Made by a program: the position numbers and the translations under genes
Shown: positions 55,331 through 64,000 of the stretch, in pieces
Position numbering within the stretch: position 1 is the first letter of the stretch
Layout of the letters: each line of letters starts with the position of its first letter
From: Athripsodes cinereus
Taxonomy: Eukaryota > Arthropoda > Insecta > Trichoptera > Leptoceridae
Direction: 5' to 3'
Length of the DNA: 64,000 nt
NCBI GenBank assembly: GCA_947579605.1
Contig: OX388315.1
Span: 1,612,001 to 1,676,000 of the forward strand
The notes under the pieces: generated by a model
What the model was told of the DNA's origin: nothing
Databases searched by the model: none
What the model saw: only the letters and a program-made list of their open reading frames with translations

Positions 55331-56244
55331 TTAACGTATTTTTATCTGTGTTTGTTTATGTCACCCCTCTAATATTTTTATCAATGATTTCTCTCTAATT
55401 TCGTGTTTTTTTATTAAATATTCTCGTAGTATATTTATAGTCAGATGTGGATTATTTCTCTTAAATCATTAATTATCATAGGTTTTTCCACTCGTACTCA
55501 TTCGTGCCTGATACGATAGGAAAACTGAAATTATTATCTTGGAAAAATATTCCGTGCACGTAAACGTAAAATTAGACGGGAAAATATACACAGAAAAGTA
55601 ATTTATTATTATTTTATCTATACATTTATTTTATATTCCAGACATCATTCTTTGTCATATTCAAATGGCTTTTAAAGTACTTTAGGGAGAATACCCTAAT
55701 TCTTGGGTTAAGATTTCATTGAATGAAAATAATACCTAAATGCGTTTCCTCAATTTTGTCAACTATCTGATTTGTATTTATTATTGTATTAAGTTGTAAT
55801 TTATGTCGCTATTTTTAACACATAATTTCAATATTTGAAGACCACAGGCAAATCTCATTCTATGTCACAAAACATGCAGAAGTATCATAAACTGTTTTTA
55901 CCCTGTAAAATTGTTTTTGGAATGACCTTTCCCTGTATGGTATTTTAAAAAGTACAAATTTATGGGTTATAGAATGATGTTTACTACAACTTGTAAGGTT
56001 GCATATAAAATACAATGAATTCTTTACAAGATGGCATCCTTAGTTCATTTTTGATAAAAATGGAGTTAGAATGATATTTGCCTGTGGTCTTATCCCAATA
56101 TTTTCTCTCAAAATTAACAACATTAGGTTCAAAAGAGAAACAGAAAAATATTTAGGTTTCATGTTAGTGTTGAAAAAGATTTTTTTTTTTTAAATGTGAA
56201 ACCAACCGGATATTAAAATTTAGTTGAAACATTTTCAAATTATC

Positions 56245-56415
56245 TATCAGTAAGATCGGAAATGGGACGAGACCCAACCCTCGTAACGCGTTCATCCTCA
56301 TCTGGGAATGAGGACATCGACCCGTTGTACCGGGTATGGGTATTCCATCCCTAATTGACCCCGGGATATCCCTCTCACAGCTGGTGGGGATGTGCTAGGT
56401 CTGGGAAAAGTTTAG
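56245..56415. other. GC-rich unassigned patch
   Basis: The stretch from GATCGGAAATGGGACGAGAC through CCCGGGATATCCCTCTCACA to GGTGGGGATGTGCTAGGT is much richer in GC than anything around it. It has no long ORF, no RNA-gene signature and no similarity to other repeats here. It may be an old element or part of the upstream region of the gene at 56964. Confidence 0.4.
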
Positions 56416-56771
56416 TTACACCCCTTCCAGGAACATATAACATAATGTACTATATACATAAAATACTTGCTGTTCCACTTTCAATGTACTTATATTCAAA
56501 TATTCTTGTTCGTTTTTGAGAGGTCATTTGTATTTTTTTTTTATAATTTGTCTTATATATTATTAATATTTTAGGTCTTTCATTCATTCCGGTTTTTTTT
56601 CGATACTTAAAATATTACTTATCCCCTTTATGCCCTAGTGGGGTAACCAAAGAGAGTGCTTAAATATTAAAAACTCCTCGCAAAGAAACTATCACTCTTT
56701 CCTCTTTTTTTCAAATTCTACCATTTTCAAAAAAATATTTGTGTAAAATAACATGAAATAATTATGTAAGG

Positions 56772-56850
56772 CTTAAAAAAGACGATGTCACCTTATTTGG
56801 TAGTTCCTCCGACGTGACTTGAACCCGCAGCTCATCTTTTTCGCGATTTT
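56772..56850 (-). mobile_element. Possible tRNA-derived SINE fragment
   Basis: On the minus strand GAGCTGCGGGTTCAAGTCAC contains a B-box-like GGTTCAAGTC. It is followed by GTCGGAGGAACTACCAAATA. No A box or tail is visible. Confidence 0.35.
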
Positions 56851-56963
56851 TTACACTTGTTTTCTTTTCTTTTTTTTTAGAAAAATAACTTGATAAATAA
56901 AATACTCACCTAGGTGTTTATTGTGTTGTGTGCTGTGAGATATTGTTGAAAAAAAAAAAAAAA

Positions 56964-57126
56964 ATGGGTGAAGTGGAAGAGAAAATAGTGATGACACCAA
57001 AATGCAAAACATCCAACTCCACAACTCTAATTGTGGAGCGGAGGGCTGTACATCAGACCAGCGACAAGATGCATGTGGCCGGAGGAGATCATACGGGGAT
57101 AGTCATCAACAAGGAACAGCTCAAAG
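56964..57126 (+). CDS. First coding exon of an unrecognised gene
   Basis: The open frame starts at ATG 56964, after an A-rich stretch. It encodes 54 codons plus one base: MGEVEEKIVMTPKCKTSNST, then TLIVERRAVHQTSDKMHVAG, then GDHTGIVINKEQLK. At 57127 a possible donor GTAAAA follows; otherwise the frame runs to TGA at 57141-57143, giving a 60-residue peptide. An ATG at 56928 is in frame but adds only MCCEILL and a lysine run, so the second ATG is preferred. Codon use is balanced and clearly less AT-biased than the flanks. A pyrimidine tract ending TTTTTAG at about 56880 could be the acceptor of a 5' UTR exon. I do not recognise the protein and no hallmark domain is visible. No following exon was found up to 64000. 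Confidence 0.6.
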
Positions 57127-57214
57127 GTAAAAAACGTACCTGATTCAAATTATTTTAGAATAGGTAGAATATATTCATAACAATCTCTTGAGTTCCAATT
57201 TCAAAAAGCCGATT

Positions 57215-57310
57215 TGTAAAACAGATTTCAGGAGAAAGTTGAAATCACTTTTTACCAGCGCTTTTGAAATAACGCTCTGATAGGTGTTAAATGTCGTCAA
57301 AGGAAAATAT
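57215..57310 (+). mobile_element. LINE 3' end fragment, decayed
   Basis: A segment reading roughly as FRRKLKSLFTSAFEITL is followed by TGTTAAATGTCGTCAAA. This resembles the GCGCCCTTGAGATG...GGCGCCAAA tail seen at 48629-48700. Confidence 0.5.
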
Positions 57311-57320
57311 ACTATACTAT

Positions 57321-57470
57321 ACCATCACGGCATATCCCACAACTGGGGTAGCCAGCAGATCAGCTGCATGTAAGAAACATGCAAACTGTCCTCTTCGTGC
57401 CAATATAAAATCAAGACATTCAGGATGGGTGGCAAACCTCATCGCTTAATTTAAGATGTAGGAAAATGAT
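57321..57470 (-). repeat. Family A repeat, well preserved part
   Basis: ACCATCACGGCATATCCCAC, AACTGGGGTAGCCAGCAGAT, TGTCCTCTTCGTGCCAATAT and TTCAGGATGGGTGGCAAACC occur in order. It lies just downstream of the unknown coding exon. Confidence 0.75.
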
Positions 57471-57654
57471 AAACTTTCTAAAATGGTGTTTCAGATTGGT
57501 GAGAAAGCATTTTACTGGTTTTTTACCTTTGGGAATACTACATAATGTTACATAAATCATTTTCGAGTAATCTTAAATTTTCTCAGGAGGTACTGATTTT
57601 CACTTGGCACTAATAAAAAGTTGTACCCCTTATTTGGGTTAGTTGGATGATATC

Positions 57655-57757
57655 GCAACTCTGCGATGAACTCGCCCATTGTACAGATTTTTTCATGCAT
57701 GTTGTATAATTCCTGTTATCATATTCTGTACAATAAAGTTAATTATTATTATTATTC
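57655..57757 (+). repeat. LINE 3' tail, CTCGCCCTCTGTACATTGAA family
   Basis: AACTCGCCCATTGTACAGAT and TCTGTACAATAAAGTTAATT run into ATT repeats. Confidence 0.65.
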
Positions 57758-58296
57758 CTTATAGGATCGGGCCCTGACTGATGTGAAATATAATGATATA
57801 AGTCGGTATTTTCGTTATCTGAAAAGGTTTTTCAGTAACGGACTGACGGAAATAAGTGTATAGATAATAAATAACAGAGATTTTGTTTGATAGCCAAGTT
57901 TAACTAATTTAAATATGTATTCTTAGCCTATATCAACAATATTTATACAAACTTACCTATGTACTTACTAGGTAATCCTCATGTTTTTTTCTTGGAACGT
58001 TTTTTAAAGTTTATCTTATCAAATTGATAAGTGATAGATGCAAATAATGACATGTTACTTAATAGTTTATATTAGTGATAAAAATATCGTTGTTATCAGT
58101 GATTCTATGTCTGATAATGTTAGTGCTTTTTCTATAGATAAATAAATTATGTTAATTCCTGTGCACCATTGCATCATGAAAAAATTTAAGTATTTATTTA
58201 AAATTCGCAAAAAGAGATTCCAGAGTTCAATTTTTATTGATTAAGCAAATAGTTCTTAAAGATTTGTAAATTGGACGACCCAGACTTATCGAACGA

Positions 58297-58486
58297 ATTA
58301 ACGTTCTTTGTCTATTTCATTTGCTAAAAATCCCTTTATTCTAAAAAAAAACCTAAAAAAATGGAGGTAGAGTGTTTGCTTTTGTTCTTAATTAACGTTC
58401 TTTGTCTATTTCTTTTGCTAAAAATCCTTTTATTCTAAAAAAAAAACTATTAAAAAAATGGAGGTAGAATGTTTGCTTTTGTTCTT
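58297..58486 (+). repeat. 94-bp direct duplication
   Basis: ATTAACGTTCTTTGTCTATT at 58297 and 58391 begins two adjacent copies. Each ends TGGAGGTAGA(G/A)TGTTTGCTT followed by TTGTTCTT. Differences are few and mainly in A-runs. Confidence 0.9.
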
Positions 58487-58627
58487 GGTAGACATTTCAG
58501 GAAATTGAAATTGAGCAATATTTACATTTATTTATCTATACTAATAAATATAGAGGAAAGATTTGATTGTTTGCTGCGAATAGGCTCCGAAACTACTGAA
58601 CCGATTATAAAAAAATAGGGATCCTTC

Positions 58628-59055
58628 ATCATCATCATCGCCCTAAACGCTCCTCTCGGGAGCACAGGGTAGAAACCAGCCTCCTCCTTTCAGAGCGTCT
58701 CTGTGCCAATTGCGTCACCTCTTTCCACGACATTCCTTGCGCTCTGTTATCGTTGTCATAGGAACGGTGTATTGTGAAAGAGGGACGCCCGGGCCGACGG
58801 AACCCCTGCGGACGGAATAACAGTGCTCTTTTTGGCCAACTATCATTAGGCATTCTCAAAACATGTCCCAGCCAGGACCATCGTCTCTCCTGTATTACGG
58901 AGATTACAGGTCTCTGCTGGGTGCGCCGGCGCACAGCATCATTTTTAACATGTTCATACCATTTGACATCCAAGATCTTCTAAGACACTTGTCTTCAAAG
59001 CTTAGTATGTTCCGCTCTTGAGCCTTGGTTAAGTGCCAAGACTCACAGCCATATA
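58628..59055 (-). mobile_element. LINE fragment, RT C-terminal region (second endonuclease-RT family)
   Basis: The minus-strand frame of about 112 codons includes VISVIQERRWSWLGHVLRMP, GFRRPGRPS, SWKEVTQLAQRRSERRRLVS and a terminal CSREERLGR. The WLGHVLRM and RPGRP elements are standard at the C-terminus of such LINEs. It ends in a GATGATGATG tail on the minus strand. Confidence 0.8.
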
Positions 59056-59691
59056 GAAGAATTGGGATGATGATGATTTTTTAAATACCCCTAATATTTT
59101 TATATACCTTGTACAGTTATGTATACATACATATTATTCACACATACATACACATACACTCGTTCCTAGTGACGTTTTTACACAACAGCTGTTTTATATT
59201 ATTATTATTATTTAACTCGTGTTTGATAATACATTTTATGTGAAATGTAATACGTTTAGGTATAATGTAGGTATATAAAAACCAGGTGTTTTATATAGGT
59301 ACATTACGTATGTCTATGTACATTACATACCCATATTGTATCCTATGTATCTACACACTTACCTGCAGTCATAGGGGAATGTTATAACACATAACATTTA
59401 TAATGTTGTTATTTATGTTTTAATTCATTGTTTTAGCTGTCATTTATGTTATTGTTAAATGTGTAAATATTTAGTATTGTTATATAACACACCATCACTA
59501 CTTTTTTTTTATTTGTTTGTAAAGTTATAAATGAAATATACAAATACTGTATAACTTAAATCTAACCTTAAAATACATTAAAAAAATAATTCAAACCTAA
59601 AATTATACAAATATAATATAAACTTTCAGCTGGTTATACCTGTAAGACAAGAAAAAATAATAGCAATGTAAAAAGCCTTATAACCATAATT

Positions 59692-59934
59692 TTAATATTT
59701 ATCTTTAATATACTTTAAACATCTACCGCGGAAGACTGATAGTGTAGGAGAGTTTCTAATGGTCTCTGGAAGTTCATTAAAGGTAGTGAGACCTTTATTA
59801 AAGAGACTGTTGTTGGTGGATAATAGTCTGTTTCTTCCAACTCTGAACAAATCACGACTTGTGGGATAGCTATGTACTTCTCTATTATATTTGATATTTT
59901 TACATAAATAATGTGGAATCAACCCCTTTTTCAT
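59692..59934 (-). mobile_element. LINE RT C-terminal fragment
   Basis: An 80-codon minus-strand frame has VHSYPTSRDLFRVGRNRLLS and FNKGLTTFNELPETIRNSPT, ending RCLKYIKDKY. The layout NxxxxFNELPxxIRNSxxxxxFRxxLKxY is the usual end of Jockey/CR1-type RT proteins. Confidence 0.7.
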
Positions 59935-60437
59935 CTTATAAATAAAACTAAAGTATTAAAAGTTGTCAACTGATTTACGCTTCTACTTACCTACTATGTT
60001 TTACAACGTACAAAACTTTTTTAGTAGAACTGAGTAATCAATTTACCTGAATTATGAATTTCAATTAAAATTTACATAAAAAATATATTATAATGAAAGG
60101 TATTCAGCGCATAAACGAAAATCACTAATATATCAAATATGAATTAAGTATTTTGTCATAACCTCACCTCTATTATTATTAATGGGCAGGTCTGACCTGG
60201 TTTCCAGAGCCTGGGAACATAGAATCCAAAATAATTATATTCAATATTATGTGATTATTCATCCATGCTGAGTATGTTAATTATGAAACTGGGTTATCTG
60301 GAAGATATCGCTGTCAAACAACATGATCTGTGATCTGTCATATCGGATTTGAACACTTCAGTTTGTACCACCTACCCATCTAATAACTTTGAGTTGAGAG
60401 AGGCAAAAAGAATATTATTCTTATCCGACTCAACTTA

Positions 60438-60880
60438 ATCGTTCTTCAACTCTCCTCCTGAGAGCACTGGGTATAAACCAGCATCTTCCATTCGGAGCGA
60501 CTCTGCGCAAATTGAGTCACCACTTCCAACGATATTCCTAGTGTTCTGATGTTGTTGCCAGAGAACATCCATTTCACTCTTAGAAACCTTGTGGTTGAAA
60601 GAACAGTGCTCTTTTTATCCATCCATCATTAAACGGTTAGTTGGAAGACACCGCATTCTAGCGATAAATTCACCCTCTGTACATTGAATTGTATAACTGA
60701 TTCTTTTTATTGACTTATAATATTGTAACCAATGTACAGTGAAGAATAAAATAAACAAACATTATGTAAGTAAAAATATGACCCAGCCAGGAACATCGTC
60801 TTCTCTGCTCCCCTAAATTACAGAGATTACAGGTCTTTGCTGATGAATGCATTGGCACGCATTGTTTATCTAAAGCAGTG
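60438..60880 (-). mobile_element. LINE fragment, same family as 58628-59055, interrupted
   Basis: CTCTCCTCCTGAGAGCACTG and the following bases align with the 58628 copy. The match breaks at about 60652 and resumes at about 60778 (GACCCAGCCAGGAACATCGT). The gap is filled by another LINE tail (60655-60762). Confidence 0.7.
60655..60762 (+). repeat. LINE 3' tail, CTCGCCCTCTGTACATTGAA family, nested
   Basis: AATTCACCCTCTGTACATTG, AATTGTATAACTG and CAATGTACAGTGAAGAATAA make this copy. It interrupts the minus-strand LINE 60438-60880. Confidence 0.68.
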
Positions 60881-61140
60881 TTAGGTCCATGTTAGGCCTT
60901 TGTGTTGCATGGGTATGTACTCGTATTATGATAATTTATGCAGTTTACCATGACGACATTCGTATGGTTGGTTCAATGGTAGTCCGCAGACCGCTAATAC
61001 TGATGCTTTGTGTCATTCGTGGCATTTTGTTGCTATTCTATATTAGTCTTTATGTTTGGTCATCTCTATTTACATCATAAAGGACGTGTTGTTTGAGAAC
61101 AGATAGTCAATGAGCTCTTTTAAAAAAAGTTCAAAGGTTT

Positions 61141-61636
61141 CAAAACAATTCAGAGATCGCGATTGGGTGCGTCCAGATAGTAGGATGCGAACGTCAATCA
61201 ATCATCAATCTTCAACGATTCGGAGCATTCTCCGAAAAAATATTTGAATGAATGCCTTCGTAATCCGTATAAGAACGGGAAACAAACGAATTCATTCGAA
61301 TATTTCTTCGGAGAATGCTCCGAATCGTTGAAGATTGATGATTGATTGACGTTCGCATCCTAGTATCTGGACGCACCCATTGGAGAACCATGTCTACACA
61401 ATGCAACATTGTGCAAAATCTAATCGGAAGAAGTGAGAACGGCGTCCCAACGTTTACGAGTTGGCTCTAGGCTGGCTTAATGGCTTAAGTGATGACTTTC
61501 GATTACCATGGACAACGTTTACCAATTCCACCATTCTCACCGTCACGATATAAGGTGGTCCACCAACGATTAAATTTTGCACAATGTTGCATTGTGTAGA
61601 CATGGTCCTCCAATCGCGATTTCTGATTGGTTTTGT
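61141..61636. mobile_element. Outer foldback MITE interrupted by the inner MITE
   Basis: The left arm, CAAAAC-AATTCAGAGATCGCGATT, [inner insertion], GGAGAACCATGTCTACACAA, is the inverse of the right arm TTGTGTAGACATGGTCCTCC, AATCGCGATTTCTGATTGG, TTTTG. Removing the inner element restores a continuous arm. A relative lies at 18488-18625. Confidence 0.82.
61165..61378. mobile_element. Near-perfect foldback MITE, nested (inner)
   Basis: The termini are GGGTGCGTCCAGATA and TATCTGGACGCACCC, and the inverted arms extend about 90 bp with few mismatches. It is flanked by ATT on both sides (61162-61164, 61379-61381), suggesting a 3-bp duplication. It is inserted into the arm of the element 61141-61636. 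Confidence 0.85.
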
Positions 61637-62206
61637 CATCTGCATCCAAATCAGGTTAAACAATAGAAAATTAGTATCTAAATATTCAAGGGTTTTTTTG
61701 TTGACATCATGGAAAACATAAAATGAAGATATTCAGAATGAGTGGCAATCAAATAAAATATGGCCGAATAAATCATCGGTGGCATAAAAAAATTACTTCT
61801 ACAAAATTATTGCATATTGTGTCCGTATCTTATTCACACTCTTCGGGTTATCACCATATGAACTTAGTAAGAATTTATTTATTGCTTATCGCGTATTATT
61901 GTCATTTGTTTTATTATTAGTTCATCGGACTTTCCTTCCAATATTACTATTTTCTAGATAGGGGTATCCCAACTTTCCAGCCTTAAGGCCGCACTGATTA
62001 TTCCTGTTTGTTTCAAGGGCCTAAACCTCAATTTTACAGATTTAAAATTGAGGATGTTTTTTCCACATTATGTAATAGAGTAAACAAAATAATCCAGAAT
62101 ATAAAATATTGTTAAGATATTATGCAGTGCCGAGATTATCACTGCAGATTTTTTGCATCCAACCACGTAATATTGACATTATACCAAATCACTATCTACT
62201 AGTAGG

Positions 62207-62360
62207 TATACTATATTTTCATGGCATATCCCACAAATGGAGTAATCAGCGGTCCATTTGTATGTAATTAACATGTAGATTGTCTTCCTTGTGCCAATAA
62301 AAATATAAGACATATAAGATTTAAAGCTGACCTCATCGCTGAATTTTAGATGTTATTTGT
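62207..62360 (-). repeat. Family A repeat
   Basis: CATGGCATATCCCACAAATG, ATTGTCTTCCTTGTGCCAAT and CTGACCTCATCGCTGAATTT occur in order. Confidence 0.7.
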
Positions 62361-62369
62361 CTTACCTAA

Positions 62370-63320
62370 TTAAAATGTGCCATAAATGAATAAATAAATA
62401 AAATAAGTAAAACCTATTGAGCATTTACAATTTTAATTTTTACCTTAATTAGATTTGATTCCATATATTATATTATTATACTGTATGTAATAGATACACG
62501 GAATAGTGAATAAATATAGAGATGACCTAACTGTTATGATGTTGTCAATGCCTATAATAATAATCTAGAACAATATGACATTATTATCTGAACATTAGGA
62601 ATTCGTGTAGGTTGTCATAAGATCAGAAGCACTTTAGTAGGTACCTAAGTATACTGAATCAATGAACACTGTTAGTGTAATATCATTATTTTTTATGTAT
62701 GTACAATATAAAATATCATATTATCCATTGATGCAGTACAATACAATTTAAAATATAGGTAATGCTCTCGCCTTGACATGACACCTTTTGTTGAAATAAA
62801 TAATGGTCGCGTCTAGTGAAGTGAGAAATGTGTTTATTCGATTGTACTAATATATATTGAGTATCTAAACTTACAATCTTGATGTTGTATAGTCTACTAA
62901 CGCATTAGTGCCTATGTTAAAATCTGGACAAGTACCAGTGATGTTACAACTAGATTCGCAATGTCATACAAATATTCTCTAAAAATGTGTACCCACCCGT
63001 CGAGGTACAATACCTGAGTAATATATATTTATCTCTTTTCTTTTGTATATATTCATCTCTATCTACCGGCCTTTGTCGTCTGTAATAATCCCCATTCTCA
63101 TATTTATTGTCTATCTCTTGTTATCTACAAACAATTTATATGTGTGTCGCTTTTTTTCAAACTAAATTTGCGGCACCAAGGACCGCAAGGAGATTTTATT
63201 GATGGTACATGTTTGAGATTCATATTGCAAATCTAGGTATAACATATCACTGACAAGTACCGAAGACTGTCGTTGTTAATTTCCAGTAAGTCTTCAACCC
63301 TATTCTATCTCTCTGTCTAT
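62370..63320. other. Spacer or intron, no feature seen
   Basis: AT-rich sequence right of the last complete family A copy. No coding exon of the gene at 56964 was recognised. Confidence 0.45.
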
Positions 63321-63325
63321 CTCTG

Positions 63326-63830
63326 TACCATCGCGGCATTTTCCACAAACTATTTTTACAAATAGGATAACCAGTAAAATAACTCCAAGAAATAAAGATA
63401 AATATTAAGAAGAGATGAAGTTTTCATAAAAAATATGAATGTTCTACTTATATTCACGTAATTATATAGCTTTTCACCCAAGAAATGGTTTGTCAATAAA
63501 TGATTTTGCATAAAAAATATCAAACTGCCTCGCTAACCTAACCTACAAATCAGTCAAACGCGTAGGTACGGAAAATGCAAATAATTAATTATGTGTTTTA
63601 TAAAACCACAAATATTACACCGGATTGTGTAATAATGTGGTTTTATTAATACTACATACCTATCTAAATAAAAATAATTCAAAACAATCGAAGTTTTGAT
63701 GCGTTCACCTATACTTAATAAATTCCTAAATAAATACCTATGCAGATTATCCTGTCCGTTGTTTAAAAAAATTGACATTTAGGATGGGAGGCATGTCTCA
63801 TCGTTGTACTGAAGATGCTTATTACTAGAT
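63326..63830 (-). repeat. Family A repeat, split by about 360 bp
   Basis: ACCATCGCGGCATTTTCCAC and GGATAACCAGTAAAATAAC (63326-63385) form the first part. CCTGTCCGTTGTTTAAAAAA, AGGATGGGAGGCATGTCTCA and TACTGAAGATG (63745-63830) form the second. The intervening DNA is unrelated. Confidence 0.5.
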
Positions 63831-64000
63831 ATTAATTGACGAATATTTGTCTGCTTGGGTTGAAAGACAATGTCTAACAATCTCGTATCATTACACGTTT
63901 CCTCACTAATGTTAAACCTTTAGAAGAAATCTCAACTACTTATTCGAGCAAGAATTCAATCGTCAGTTCGAATTGTTCATTCGATCGTTTAAACTTCTCG

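Overview
This is an AT-rich eukaryotic window from an insect genome. I infer a lepidopteran: the V-ATPase protein resembles moth orthologues, and LINE 3' ends and repeats of this type are known from moths and butterflies. There are no bacterial features. Protein-coding content is small and split by long introns, and most of the rest is transposable-element debris.

Three host genes are visible. (1) 6483-7596, minus strand: the first two coding exons of cytosolic NAD-dependent glycerol-3-phosphate dehydrogenase (Gpdh), with a TATA/initiator promoter just upstream. The remaining exons would lie left of position 1. (2) 16003-52469, minus strand: a complete V-ATPase subunit a gene (V0 sector, about 839 aa). 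Its 16 coding positions join in frame with canonical GT-AG junctions. Position 4 has two candidate exons of 86 nt each in the same phase (38020-38105 and 30481-30566), so it is very probably a mutually exclusive alternative exon pair. (3) 56964-57126, plus strand: the first coding exon of a gene I do not recognise, with a plausible 5' leader from about 55.1 kb.

Mobile elements fill the introns and spacers. There are two 5'-truncated non-LTR retrotransposons with long RT ORFs (12353-14205 minus; 47262-48700 plus) and many LINE tails from at least five families. A complete but frameshifted Tc1-type DD34E transposon (23403-24780) sits 43 bp from a V-ATPase splice donor. A non-autonomous hAT-type element (20066-20510) has an 8-bp target duplication. 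Several foldback MITEs are present, some nested in each other, as are tRNA-related SINEs, minisatellites and tandem repeats.

The most abundant unexplained component is an unclassified interspersed repeat of about 225 bp, called family A here, with roughly 24 full or partial copies in both orientations. Region by region: 1-6.4 kb repeats; 6.5-7.75 kb Gpdh 5' end; 7.8-16 kb LINEs and MITEs; 16-52.5 kb V-ATPase a gene with element-filled introns; 52.7-55 kb LINE and MITEs; 55-57.1 kb 5' end of the unknown gene; 57.1-64 kb its presumed first intron or spacer, with LINE fragments and a nested MITE pair.
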